64,000 nt of DNA from Prorocentrum cordatum (lineage: Eukaryota > Sar > Dinophyceae > Prorocentrales > Prorocentraceae). The stretch spans positions 273,031-337,030 of the forward strand of contig CAUYUJ010003647.1 in assembly GCA_963575745.1 (NCBI GenBank), read 5' to 3'. Positions 47,641 through 58,522 of the stretch are shown piece by piece. The translations under genes were made by a program, and so were the position numbers. The notes beneath the pieces were generated by a model. That model saw only the letters and a program-made list of their open reading frames with translations. It did not search any database and was not told the DNA's origin. Position 1 is the stretch's first letter, and each line of letters begins with the position of its first letter.

Positions 47641-50020
47641 TCTCGATTGGACCTTCTGATGGGTTCTCTATCCCGTGCACGGTTTCCCTTAGGGCTTACA
47701 CTGACGATTGCACGTTGTCATTTGTGGGCCCCGAGGGGGCGTCGCCCAGGACTTGAAAGAAGCCACATTCTCCTTCCAAGGGACCATTGAGGGCGATCTA
47801 GGTTGTAGGATCGTTGCCAGGAAAACGGCCGTTGTTTCCTCGAGCCCTCGCATCGCCCAGGTGATTCGCAACTAGTTGTTTGGCCTCGCGGGAACTGCTG
47901 CCGCCTCAGCCACCACCTTAGGCATTGATGGCACGGCTGGGCAGCCCCGCAGAGTGGGACGTTGAGGTCGCAAAGACAGGGTTCGGAAAACTGTGTTTCG
48001 GAAGTAGGTTGTGCAACTTCGGCTCCACCGAGCTGCCCTGGGGAGGCTTTCGAGGAAGATGTGAGGTGTATGGCACCTCCGACCTCGAGCTCGCGGCGCT
48101 ACGCAGGTCGCTGGGTAAGTTCCTCTCGCTGACTTCGGGGAGACAGATCCCTTGCGGCTGCGCTGCTGTTTGCGTCGGATCCCACCTGGTGGGCGTCTGT
48201 TGCCCCCCATCGTGCGTTGGTCTACAGAAATTTGGACAAGCTTTGTGGGGTCCTACGCTTTGGGTCTCTCGTTGTCTGAGCTCCGAAGGGCCCGGCAATC
48301 TGTGCTCCAAGCCCCCCCCCCCCCGTGGCGTCTCGTGAGGGGCCCTATCAGTGCCATGCGTCTCTCGGTGAAGCATCTCGGGTGGAGCATGCTTGATTTT
48401 TGCACTCTCGTCGATGACAGAGGTGTCAAGGTCTCCCTTACCCTTGTTTCTCCTGCCCTCCTAAAACGTCTTCTGAAGGCTGCAGTCCTCAGGGGCCTTG
48501 AAAGAAAATACTGTGAGTCTCTCGGTCTCGGGGCCAGGGCTTGCCTCGATGTCTACCTCGTCGCCATGTCTTCCTCGAAGTTTTCGGCCTGGGAGAAAGG
48601 CTGTATCAGAGGTCTCACCTGCCAGGCCCCTTGGACACGCTCTAGGGCCGAGGAGGCGGGGTACCGCCTGTCGGATGTGAGCTGTCCGTTGTGCCACGCC
48701 GAGCGCGACACTCTGTTCCATCGCTTGTGGAAGTGCACGGCGGTGGCAAAGGAGCGAGAGAACATCCTCGGTGATTTTGAGTACAACCCTGGCGTGGAGA
48801 CTGACCTCTCCCAGCACGACAGGATTCTGTACACCTTGGGCATCTTCTCGCACCCAGGTGATTTCTTCCCGCCCCATCAGATCTATTACCACTCGTGCAC
48901 CATGTGGATGACCCCGGTAACTTGTAAACTAGTATTAATGGTCAAATATGTATGGATGGGTCTTGTATCCGGCATGCTGTGCGTGAGCTCTCTCGGACGG
49001 GTTGCGCTTGCGCGTTGTTGTCTGATACTGGATTGGAGTTGGGTCATGTGTACTGTATGCGCCCCTCCCCCCTCCTGTCCCACAGACCGCCCAGGCTGGA
49101 GACGTTTGCTGCCTGTACGGCAGCTTGTCAGCACGCCGCTGCCCCGTCTCAGGTGTTTAGTGATTGTCATAATGTTGTTGTAGCGTGGGTTTCTAGTAGA
49201 AGCGAACAGCTTTTCCTACCGTAAGGTCCACGCGGGAATGTTTGTTTGGACAGCCGACTCTGCCACGGACCCGATCCACAAAGTGAAAGGGCACATGACA
49301 AAAGAGGGTACCACTAATGACCCTTACCTTGCCTGGTGCAAGGCAGGGAGCGATTTAGCCGATCATTATGCCAAGCTCGGTGCCCTGGCCCATGAAAGCC
49401 CTACCGCCGAGCAAGAATCCTGGCTCCTTAGAACCCTTTCGGTTTGCCGTAAGGTTATTGCGCTTGTTGCCCGTGTATTCCTTGCTTGGCTTGCGTGTGA
49501 CTTGTCTGGGGCCACCCGTGATAAGACCGATCCCCCTCATCCGCCATCGGCGCGTGTGCGCCATGAGTGGGCGGACAAGTACTTGGCAGTGCAAGCAATG
49601 CTTGAGGGTGTCCAGGTTTGTTTGGCCCCCGAACGGTGTGTGCACTAAGACCCACAAGCTCCTGGGGAATCAGCTCCAGGAATTAGGGCACCATTGCCTA
49701 TCCCTGCGCTGCTCAGACGGCAGCTCGCTCGTGGTGTGCCCTTCGTGCAGGGCCTTTCCCTCAGGAGGGTACGCCCGTAACCTTCACAAGCCATGCCCTG
49801 GGAGGCCCCACAGCATCAAATCAGGGACAATTTATTGGCAGCGCATCACCACCTCGTGCAAGCATCCCAAGCTGGATTCAGTTTGGCTGGACACCGATGC
49901 GCTAAGTGTGGCGCGCCTTTTTGTTTGATCGTTGATGGGCCCAGCCTTCTGGCTCCTGCAACGCAAGGCCACGGGGGTATTGCCCCGACGAGCAGCCTGC
50001 AGTGTCTATCATGCAGGCTC
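47640..50020 (+). pseudogene. Second LINE type: decayed RT, zinc knuckle, RNase H and C-terminal zinc finger
   Basis: Pieces of one ORF2 in several frames run in order. AYTDDCTLSF at 47694 is RT motif C, followed by GCRIVARKTAVVSSSPRIAQ and GLAGTAAASATTLGIDGTAG. VYGTSDLELAALRRSLG is at about 48067. DVSCPLCHAERDTLFHRLWK is a zinc-knuckle C-x2-C..H..C at about 48677. RNase H remnants are MDGSCIRH (48952), VFSDCHNVVVAW (about 49150) and HKVKGH with GSDLADHYAKLGALAH (about 49277-49390). Finally there is HRCAKCGAPF (about 49888). The 5' part (endonuclease and most of RT) is missing, as is usual for truncated LINEs, and frameshifts make it non-functional. Unlike the 36-45 kb LINE, RNase H is downstream of RT, so this is a different family. 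Confidence 0.8.
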
Positions 50021-50621
50021 TTTCCTGGACCTATGTGGCGGGCTCGATCTTGGGCACTGGCCGTACTTTCACTGCTGCACGTATGTCCACCTTTCCCTTT
50101 TGTTTACACGACCGCGGGGCGCTGGAAATAATTCCCCCCTGCGGCGACCGTTGCACAGTGGGGCTGCCGAGCTGGTCAGCAGGCTCGACCTGGGGTCTCG
50201 AGCCGTCCTTTTCATTGCTGCTCCCGCTTGGCTTTCGTCCGCTTGGCTGCCCGCAGGGTCGAAGGTCTTTCCCTGTGGGCCCAGCGAAGCGGACGCATCG
50301 TGTGCTTGCGCCCTTCGGGGCGCGGGGGGGCTCAGGCGTTGAACTCCCCGACTGTGGCTCTTGGGCGGCCCTTTTGCCGACGCGTCGTGGGCATGCTCTC
50401 CTGGCCGGGCCATGGGCCTGTCGTGGTGTGGCCTGTGTAGCTCGGTCTGTGCAGGCATCGGCGCCGCCGTCATTTCGTCGGCGGCATGTTGTCTGCAGTC
50501 GCCTCCAGGCTGGGTGCTCCCAGCTGTCTTGCGCGCGGCCCTGCCAGCGCGTAGAGGCGGCTTTTGGCCGTGCTCAACGGCCACCTGGTTGCACCCCCAG
50601 GCATGAGCGCGCAGCGGCAAA
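50021..50621. other. GC-rich sequence, no gene recognised
   Basis: Open frames exist on both strands because stops are rare at this composition. None shows a motif. It may include the 3' end of the decayed LINE. Confidence 0.4.
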
Positions 50622-50965
50622 ATCCTCCTCCTCCTCCTCCTCAGTTTCCTCCTCCTCCTCCTCCCTCCTCCTCCCTCCTCCCTCATCCCTCCTCCTCCTC
50701 CTCCTCCTCCTCCTCCTCATCCTCCTCCTCCTCCTCCACTCGATGATCGTGGCCCGCGGTCGGTCCCCCAGCGTCTGTTGCCCCTGTCTCTCTCGCTCTC
50801 TTTTTGTTTGTTTGTTCTCTCTCTCTCTCTCTTTATGCCTCTCTCTTTTTGTTTTTTCTCTCTTTATGCCTCTCTCTTTATGCCTCTCTCTTTGTTTTCT
50901 CTCTCTCTCTCTCTCTCTCTTTTGTTTGTTTGTCCTCTCTCTCTCTCGTTCTCTATTCGTCTTTA
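50622..50965 (+). repeat. CTC microsatellite followed by CTCTCTTTTTGTTTG repeat
   Basis: (CTC)n at 50622-50742 and an imperfect CTCTCTCTTTATGCCTCTCTC repeat at 50785-50960. Confidence 0.9.
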
Positions 50966-51950
50966 TGCGGGCTGCGCCTGTTCAACGCAACCAGCCTGTT
51001 GACCTGAACGTTGCATCTTCCTCGCCCCTTTGCGAAACCGCCTGACCTGTGCCGTTGCTGGGGCACGCGGGGGTCAGCAACGGGGTGGACACTGGTACCA
51101 GTTTGTGAAAATACACACTCGGCTCTCCTCTCCTCTGTCCTCCCCCCACACCTCTCCTTTACTCCTTCCCTCCCGCTCCGAGATGGGAAGAGAGCTGAGG
51201 AATATTTGGGTTGGAGAGGAGAGGCTGGGAGGGAAAGGGAATGGAGTGATGGGAATGGAGGGAAGGGAGGGAGGGAGGGAGGGAGGGAATCACGGAGAGA
51301 GGAAGGGGTGAAGGGAGGGGGAGGGGAGGGTTGGGAAGGAGATGCGGGAGGATAGAAGTGCGGATGGGGGGAGAGTGGCATGTGAAGGTATTGATCCGTC
51401 TTCGACATCGCACAAGGGCCAGCGGCAGTTGACCGTTACGCCTAAGTGTGCTCCTCGTGTCTTTCACGGGAGTTATTGATGCTTCGCATTTCCCCACATG
51501 CCTTGGCGGCCTTTCGGTCTCTCTTGGGGCGACGATGAAGATGTCCATCCATCAGAGAAGGCGAATACGTACTCAATTACAGCCCCCGAGCCCGTCGGAG
51601 CCATCGTGGCCCAAACGCCTCCCAGGCGTGCCTCCGAGAGGCCCAAACCATTTATCACTGATTGAGGGAGGCTCTGAGAGAAGGGCGGTCCTGAACTATG
51701 GCCCCCCCGTCGGAGACCGAAAATTGTTACTTGTAACCCTATTGGAGCGCTATTCTTCACGCTTCACGTATGCCCACCAGCCCATTCAGAAACCTTGCCC
51801 ATGAGAGCTTACGGGAAACGGGACGAAGAGACACACATAGTGAAACACAGCTGGCAACGGGCAACCAGGGTGAACAGAGAGATTTTTGGAGCATGTGGGT
51901 GGCCTTGGAGGGTCTCTTCGGGCTATCCCTGGGGCCCGCGTAGAGGCGAA
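50966..51950. other. No gene recognised; purine-rich GGGAGGGA tract at 51165-51375
   Basis: The tract consists of GAGAGGAG/GGGAGGGAGGG sequence on the plus strand. The rest (51380-51940) has ordinary composition but no identifiable frame. Confidence 0.4.
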
Positions 51951-52130
51951 GGAAGGGAGGAGGAGGAGGAGGAGGACGACGACGACGACCACGATGACGA
52001 GGAAGAAGAGGAAAAGGAAAGGAAGACGATGAGGGCAAGGGCGAGGACGAGGACGAGGAGGAGGACGAGGAGGAGGAGGAGGAGGAAGAGGACAACGAGG
52101 ACGACGACGAGGACACGGCCCTCAAAATCG
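51951..52130 (+). repeat. GAG/GAC purine-rich array
   Basis: GGAGGAGGAGGACGACGACGAC-type sequence with GAAGAGGAAAAGG interruptions. Confidence 0.9.
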
Positions 52131-52700
52131 CCTCTTGGAGCCCTCTTGGGGCTCGTTTGGAGGATCTTGGGGTCCTCTTGGGGCTCTTTGGGGGGTTCTT
52201 GGAGCCCTCTTGGGGCCCTCTTGGCGCCCTCTTGGGACTCTTTCGGGTGCCTCTTGTGAGCCCTGGAGGGCCTCTTAGGGCCATCGCGGAGGGCGTCGGT
52301 GAAAAGAGAGGTGTCTTAACGTCTTGTCCCGCCTCCGGGGCCTTCGTAATCGCCCTCAGAGGCCCTCTTGGGGTCTTGCCGGCCTCTTGGGGCTCTCTTG
52401 GGCCATCTCGGGGCCATCTTCAGGCCTCACAAGCGTATCGGAAGCGAACAGGCGAGAATGCACAAATCATTGCTTTTCCTTAAGTATTTGAGCCTCGTGG
52501 GGAAGCTTGATGGGGGCTCCCAGAGCACTTGGAGCCCCTGCGGCCCTCGTCGGGCCTCTTGGAGGCATGTCGGAAGCTATCTTGAAGCATCCTCGGCTAT
52601 CTTGAGCCGCCTTGAAGGCCTTCTTGGAGCATAGGAGGCCCTCTAGGAGCCATTTTGGGCGAAAAAGGACCCTCTGAGGCATCGCGGCCAGCCCCAAAAA
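52131..52700 (+). repeat. CTTGGGGCCTCTTGG-type degenerate repeat, first block
   Basis: Dense repetition of CTCTTGGGGCCCTCTTGG, GGAGCCCTCTTGG and CATCTTGGAGG. The same family is at 57690-58240 and 63115-63470; the reverse complement (CCAAGAGGGCCCC) forms bases 1-200. The Leu/Gly/Pro frames it creates on both strands should not be read as genes. Confidence 0.85.
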
Positions 52701-53460
52701 TCCTCTGGGAGGGACGGTGGAGGGTGCCCCTCCCCGAAGGGAAGAAGGTTTTTGGAAGAGGAAAGGAAAATATCGCTAGACCACCTCAGCCCAGCGGGCT
52801 GGTGTGATCTTCTAGGAGCAATTACTCTAGCAGTCTGCCGCCGGCGTGCCGTGCTCGCGTGGCGCGCCGTGCCTCGATGCCAGACTGCGACAGATGTGCC
52901 GTACAGCGGAGGCCCATGCCAGTGGATCTCCCAGGGGCACCCCCAGGGGCGCGGAGATATACGCGCTTCGCGTCGCGGTCTGGATCAGAGCGGTCGCCCT
53001 TCTCCAAGGAAGGAAGCGTCGCGAGGGCGCGAGGGCACGAAGATAACCGCACGCCGCGCATCGCGGGGCGCGATGCGCGCGGTTACAGTGGAGACCCATG
53101 CCAAGAAACACCCTGCTTGCCTCCAGGGTGCCCTGGGTTTCTTGGGTTTCGATGGTTCTGCTGTGGGGAGCGTGACGTTCCCACGCCAAAAGTCCATGGA
53201 CGTCCTGGGGTCTCAGGGTTGGGTTTCTTGTGGAAGGTTTCTTGTGGTCGGGCCTCCGCTGTACCCTGCCGTGCCTGGGTTCCAGAATTGCGAAGACGTG
53301 ACGTGCCGTGCCCGCGTGCCGAGCCGTGCCCAGATTCCAGACCGCGACAGGTGTGCCGCAACGTGCCCGCGTGACGTTGCCGTGCCGTGCCGTGCCGTGC
53401 CTTATTCGATTTTTCTCGCGGCACGGTCCGCTCCCCGCCAACACGCGCCCCCCCTTACGA
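52701..53460. other. Dispersed CGCTTCGCG repeat (52945-53090) and GTGCC repeats; no gene
   Basis: A well-preserved copy of the dispersed palindromic repeat (GGCGCGGAGATATACGCGCT onward) occupies 52945-53090. From 53260 to 53405 CCGTGCC / GCGTGCC words recur, ending in a pure (GTGCC)n run at about 53380-53400. The open frame 52752-53624 crosses these repeats and carries no motif. Confidence 0.6.
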
Positions 53461-54055
53461 TGTTGACTCAGCTTGTGTGTGTGTGTGTTTTACGGACGTT
53501 GCTGTTTAGGATCTCGCTGCACGGCGTATTGGTTTTGGGCCTCTTGGGGGTATCGCGGGGGGGGGCCTTGCCCATTTTTGAAGCCGTCTGTTGGCGGTCT
53601 TGGCACATATTGGAGGCATGTTGAAAGCCATCCTGAGCTGTGTTGTACCATCTTGGACGCGCTCTTGGGGTCATCTTGGACGATCTAACACATCGTCCCC
53701 TCAACCTCCAGACCTCCAAGGAGGGAGTACGTGGGAGGGGTTGGGTTCCCAACGGAACGCCACAAGCTGCCTCCGTCACTCCCACCCGCCCTCCCACCGT
53801 ATAAGTAGCACCCGAGATTCAGCATAGGCAGAGGTCGCCATCGCCATCCGACGGACAGCCATCGGGAACGAATACGGACGCCAGGTGCGATATGATCACG
53901 AGGTGCGCCACGCGCACCAGGTGTGCCACGCGTACCAGATGACCCGGGGGCCCACGGGCGCCAGGCGCGCCACGTAACGGCACACATGGGTCAATATGTT
54001 GACCCACCACACACCATCCTTTGCAATGACACCCGAGAAAAACCCAATCATCATC
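53461..54055. other. No gene recognised; short ACCAGGTGYGCCACGCG repeat
   Basis: A short GT tract (53474-53488) and a small repeat of CACCAGGTGTGCCACGCG at 53880-53975. No coding signal is seen. Confidence 0.4.
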
Positions 54056-54320
54056 TTGTTCGGCTATAGGGCTATAAGGCTATAGGGCTGTAGGGCTATA
54101 GGGAAGCTTTGATTGTGGAAAAACCAACTCGAAGTGGCGGCGGGGTGGCAGCACTGCGTACAGTGTGTGCGCCCGCAATAAGTTTGCAGGCGTTCCGATA
54201 TGGAAAGTTGGCCAGCGCACAGAGGACACTCATGATTACGCCCGACATCCGTGTCAAATGCCAATGCAAAGTGATCTTGGGGTAATCGCTTAGGGCCTAG
54301 ATTTTGATGCCGCATGCGCA
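54056..54320 (-). pseudogene. Zinc-binding fragment, possible LINE or RING-like remnant
   Basis: The minus strand reads LGPKRLPQDHFALAFDTDVG, then HECPLCAGQLSISERLQTYC and GRTHCTQCC. The spacing C-x2-C-x11-C-x3-H-C-x2-C is close to a RING-type or LINE zinc-knuckle arrangement. The frame continues from a Pro/Leu-rich low-complexity ORF that begins at 54858, so no credible start exists. A (GGCTATAG)n stretch lies at 54060-54105 in the C-terminal part. I cannot decide between a retrotransposon tail and a host gene exon. Confidence 0.35.
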
Positions 54321-54539
54321 CTGCATTGTTTTTGGCAAGGATGGTGGGGCTGCCTGCATGGTTTCTGGTTGGCGGCCAGTCGAGTGGGGGAAGGAGGTGC
54401 TTACTAGCGCAGTGGCCAACCCCTCTCCAAAGGGGCAACGTGGGGTTGAAAGAACTACGCACGGCCCTGGACCACCTGCGCCTAGAGGGCTGGTTGGATT
54501 CGGAGGGAGAAGATGGGGAGAGATGGACGTAGTGGGGAA

Positions 54540-54770
54540 GGATGGAGTGGCGGAGGAGGAGGACGAGGAGGAGGATCATGAGGAGAAGGAGGAGGAGGAG
54601 GAGGGATAGGTGGAGGAGGAGCAGGAGGAAGGGAGGGAAGGGCCGCGGGAAGAGGTCGCGGTGGGGAGAGGTGGGCAAGGGCAGGGATGGGAGTAGGACG
54701 GCGAGAGGGGGATGGGGACGGGACGGGGACGGGACGGTGCGGGACGGGAAGGGGAATGATGTGGAAGGAG
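54540..54770 (+). repeat. GAG/GGA purine tract and GGGACGGGAC repeat
   Basis: (GAG)n-rich at 54545-54680 and (GGGACGGGACG)n at about 54710-54755. Confidence 0.85.
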
Positions 54771-56085
54771 GATAATGAACGGACGGAACAACAGCGGTAC
54801 AAAGTAATTTGTTTCGTTGTCGGGGGCATTTGTCCCAGGGCGGTTGGGAAGTGCACACCCCTACGGCGGCACGTCAGGGTATAAATTTTGCAGCTTATGT
54901 ACCGCTCTTTGCCCGCTAAGGGAAGAACATCAGGGAAAGGATGGGGAGGATATGAGATGGCATGGGAGTAGAGGGGAGCGCTGAAGGAAGCAGAGAGGGA
55001 GGCGGGAAGGAAGACGGAGGGAGATAGGAAGGAGGAAGATGCGAATGAGAAGCGATGAGATTATGGAGCAGGAGGAGGGAGAGGAGGGGGATCGGGGTGA
55101 GTGTGTGTGTGAGAGAGAGGGGGAGACTTCTGCCCGCGCGTCAGGGTCAGCAGATCATGGTCGAGGACAGGGCCGTCTTCGAATTGATCTCTCACGACCG
55201 CTCCGATCAGCTCATTCGATAGACGGCCCTCCCCCATTGCCCTTCAGCCCTTGTTGGCCCGACCTCGCGTCCAGTCCAGCCGATCTTCGGTGGTTGACCC
55301 TCGGCCCGAACTCGATATGCGGCCCTGCTCCCTCTCCACTCCCGTATGGCAGGTTCGCGTACGCCGCCAGCGGCCGAGAAACAACTCAAATGGAACGATC
55401 TGGCGAGTGGAAGGCCGCCGATCGTTGATGGTTGAACGATGCATGCGGTGTCAGAAACCAACTTCAAGGCCAAGGCAGGAGGGCCTATGCACCGATCCTG
55501 GGCTCTGGATGGGCCTGGCCTGAGTCGATGTATGTGCACAATGTATTTTTCCTCTATGGCTGAGCTGGCGCGTCCAAATTGATTCTGCACGTGCACATAT
55601 TGTTGCACACGTACTTTACCTATCTGTCGTGGGACCAGGCATTGCGGGACTCCGATCTGATTTAGGAGTTTTCGCCTTTCAAGAGTTCAATGGTTTCCCT
55701 CCCTATATACTTTCAACGCTTTCCTACTGCACGGTTCTGCCCACTTCTTCCGAACGATGGGTATCATCTTGTCTTTCTCTTTTATCGTTCCGCCCTTCTC
55801 CTTTTCTCCCTTTTCCATGGGGCCATGGCCTCCCCCACCTGGTCTCAGCCAGGCCCGGACGATTGTCCGCCGTGGTGGTTCGTGCCGTTTCGTCACGTCT
55901 CTGTCAGCTCTGTTTCACCGCTATGCTTAGGTCGGGCATGCCCCCCACAAAATGTGCTGGCCCAGCCGGGCTTGCGAGACCACGCCCGCTGTAGCGGAAC
56001 AGGCCCGACCCTCCTCTTGATTGATTGGCCTTCGACTCTCGAGCTGCCTCGCTTTCGAATTCCGACGTCCCATCGGCGGCGAGCC
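54771..56085. other. No gene recognised; purine-rich at 54930-55130, otherwise unique
   Basis: ORFs of 90-150 codons occur on both strands (for example 55690-56139) without motifs. The composition is ordinary and there are no tandem repeats, so a diverged or lineage-specific exon cannot be excluded. Confidence 0.35.
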
Positions 56086-56089
56086 CAGG

Positions 56090-56270
56090 GGGGAGGTGAG
56101 AGGGGGCAGGCCTTCTCAGAAGGCGGCAGGGTTTCTTAGAAGCACGCGCGCCTTCTGAGAGGCCTCCCGCGGCTTTTGGAAGGAGGCCTGCACTTTTTCT
56201 CAGAAGGCGCAAGGACTTTCGAGAAGCTCCGCCGCCTTCTCTGAGGAGGCTTACCCTCTCTCACTTCCCA
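56090..56270 (+). repeat. Cluster of GCCTTCTC...GAGAAGGC hairpin boxes
   Basis: Palindromic boxes GCCTTCTCAGAAGGC (about 56110), CGCCTTCTGAGAGGC (about 56149), CTCAGAAGGCGC (about 56199) and CCGCCTTCTCTGAGGAGGC (about 56231) lie within 180 bp. They share arms with the hairpins at 17341-17620. Confidence 0.75.
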
Positions 56271-56554
56271 CCGGGGCTCGCCGCCGATCCCAGGTCACCC
56301 GCAGGGATGCGAAGCTGACCGCGCTCCGCGGTCTGGGGTTCTTCTGGAGCGGCAGAAGTGGCCCTGTCCCAAGGTGGGCGACGGAAGAAAACGGAGTCGA
56401 TTGCGCCGACATTGGCGGGCAAATTGCCCGCGTAAGGTCGTGGCGTGCCGCGCTGGCGGCCCGGGTAAGCGGCGGCGTAAGGTCGCTATGCCATCTCGCG
56501 TAGAGCGCTTTCGTTTCATCGCCCAGGTGACCTTAGGTTGTCTGGGTCACACTC

Positions 56555-56695
56555 AGGGGCGCGAAGATCACCGCGCTTCGCGCGTCGCGGTCTGGGTCAG
56601 ACCGGTTGCCCTGCTACGAGGAAGGGTGCGGTGCCTGGGCACGAGAGCGCGAAGATAACCGCGCGTCGCGCATCGCGGGGCGCGATGCGTGAACT
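56555..56695. repeat. Dispersed CGCTTCGCG palindromic repeat, another copy
   Basis: It reads GGGCGCGAAGATCACCGCGC, then TTCGCGCGTCGCGGTCTGGG, and later GAGCGCGAAGATAACCGCGC and GCATCGCGGGGCGCGATGCG. It closely matches 52945-53090 and less closely 30649-30785 and 46900-47025. Confidence 0.8.
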
Positions 56696-56839
56696 TTGGT
56701 GACCTGGATTGTCCAGGGAGTACCAGAAGGCCTCCAGAGTAACTCACGAGGCCCAGAGGGCCCCCGTGGTTCCAAACTGGCGCGAAAAGTTTGGATATTG
56801 GGCCAGGCCCTCTCTGGCAACCGAGAAGTTGTACCCAGC

Positions 56840-57012
56840 ACCTGGCCCGACTCGGCTCGATCAAGTGGCCCTGGAGGAGACGTCCAAGCGGCAGGCCCAG
56901 CTGGAGGTCACCGTTGCCACCCTGAGGGCTGAGATCCGGCAGCTCGCCCAATGGCGTGACGCGGGCGGGGACGCCGAAGCGGCGCAGAGGGACCAGGCCA
57001 TAGGGCCCAAGG
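56840..57012 (+). CDS. Candidate coiled-coil exon, function unknown
   Basis: Within the open frame 56709-57236 the part LDQVALEETSKRQAQLEVTV, ATLRAEIRQLAQWRDAGGDA and EAAQRDQAIG has a clear heptad pattern and strongly GC3-biased codons. It is followed by a pyrimidine tract typical of intron 3' ends (57025-57080). Exon borders are not defined, and no family is recognised. It could be one exon of a host gene whose other exons are not visible here. Confidence 0.4.
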
Positions 57013-57159
57013 CTTGCTGCTGCGCCCCCACCCCTCCGTCCCCCCTGCTATCCTTTTCCGTTCCTCTTCCCCGCTTTCTTCCCCCCGTCCTGTCGCTGTC
57101 GCTGGTTGCGGATTCGTCCGGTGTCCGACGCCACCGAGCCCCTCAAACCCGGTCAAACG

Positions 57160-57690
57160 CCAGGGGGTTCGAATTGATTGTTATTGTTCATGTCCAGGTA
57201 AAGCACCTGACACGCAGGGAGGTAAGAAGGGATTGACGCTCTCGGCTTAGTGCTGGCCGCATTCTTGATAGGGTGGCGCTCGCGCTTCAACTGGGTACAC
57301 CACAGGATGCGCATTTCCAACCCACGTTGGTGTTTACACTTCAGCGGCGACTGCAATTTCGCCTAGAGGTGACCTCTCGCGCCAGCCACACTGCCACACA
57401 GAGTCCTGCTCCCGAGCTAGCGCAAGCTATTCTCAAGCGTCATAAGGGGGTATTCTCTGCTTGTGGCGTTCACAAGGTGCACGACCACGGGATTTTATCG
57501 AAGACGACTACGGCGAATCACCGCCGCCCCCTGTCTTATGAACGCGTATGCATGACCGAACGGTGCGGCCAGAGCTCGGCCAAGTTATCGGACTATGTGC
57601 TCCCCCAGCCGTTGTAGAAACCCTTCGGGGAACACATGGGGAAACAAGAAGAAGCGGAGGAGAGGTATGAAACAGAAAGAGGAAAACTTC
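57160..57690 (+). other. Unique sequence with an unrecognised ORF (57273-57617)
   Basis: A 114-codon frame (ATG-less start region, then LQLGTPQDAHFQPTLVFTLQ, LAQAILKRHKGVFSACGVHK) is free of low-complexity sequence but matches nothing I know. The stop TAG is at 57615. Confidence 0.3.
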
Positions 57691-58240
57691 TTTGGGAGCC
57701 TTTTGGGGGGCACTCTTGAAGCCTCATAGAGCTTCCTGGGGGCCTCTTGGTGGCCTCTTGGGGGCTTCCTTAGGCCTCTTGGGAGCCTGTGAAGGCTCCT
57801 TGGGAGGCTCGTTGGCTGTCTGAGGGCGTTCCTCCTGGCCCGTCCGATGCCGTCGGAGGCCGTCTTGGGGGCCGTCTCTGGGCCCTCTTGGGGCGCTTCA
57901 GGACTGTCTTGGAGGCCATCTTGGGCGTCCTGGCGGTCTCCGGGGCGGGAGTCATCTCGGAGGCCTTTTGAGCGCTTTGGGGGCCATCTTGGTGGCCTCT
58001 GGGGCCGTCGTTGACCGTCGGAAAGCCGAAACTAGCAAACGCCGAAGTCCGGGGGAAACATGCGGGAGAAAATCCATGATCTAGGCCTCTTCGGACCTTC
58101 CTGGGGGTCATATTGGAGGCTTCTTGGGCCGTCGTGGAGGCCTCTTGGGCCGTCTTGGGCGATTTTGAGACCATCTTGGGGGCATCTCAGTCCATCTTGG
58201 AGAAATCTGTCTTGGCTGTCCTGGAGGCCATCTGGGGGCC
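57690..58240 (+). repeat. CTTGGGGGCCTCTTGG-type degenerate repeat, second block
   Basis: Repeated GGCCTCTTGGGG, GGCCATCTTGG, GGCCGTCTTGG words of the same family as 52131-52700. Confidence 0.85.
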
Positions 58241-58366
58241 GTCTGGAGCGGGAAGGCCGATGGCCCGGGAAGTTTACGGGCCCGCATGGGGCGGGAAGAC
58301 CAACGGAGTGCACGCTTTCTGGGTGGCTGGCGCGATCGGCCGAGATCCCATTTCGGGAGCCTTGAG

Positions 58367-58499
58367 CAAAGGCTCCCACGAGGGCGCGAAGTTGTTCGCG
58401 CTTCGCGGTCCTCGTTCCTTCTCCCCCTCCTCCTCGTCCTCCTTTTCTCCCTTTGGGGGGGCGGCGCGAGAGCGCGAAGCGCGAAATTGGGAGCCCTAG
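58367..58499. mobile_element. Inverted-repeat introner-like element, copy 2
   Basis: The element runs CAAAGGCTCCCACGAGGGCG ... GCGAAATTGGGAGCCCTAG, 133 bp, and lacks one inner CGCGAAG segment present in the other copies. It is flanked by a perfect 23-bp direct repeat (58344-58366 and 58500-58522, starting GATCCCATTTCGGG). This is strong evidence that it inserted here after the target existed. Confidence 0.9.
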
Positions 58500-58522
58500 G
58501 ATCCCATTTCGGGAGCCTTGAG

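Noticed and set aside
52752-53624. A 290-codon plus-strand ORF
   Set aside because: It runs across the dispersed palindromic repeat and GTGCC repeats; no motif.
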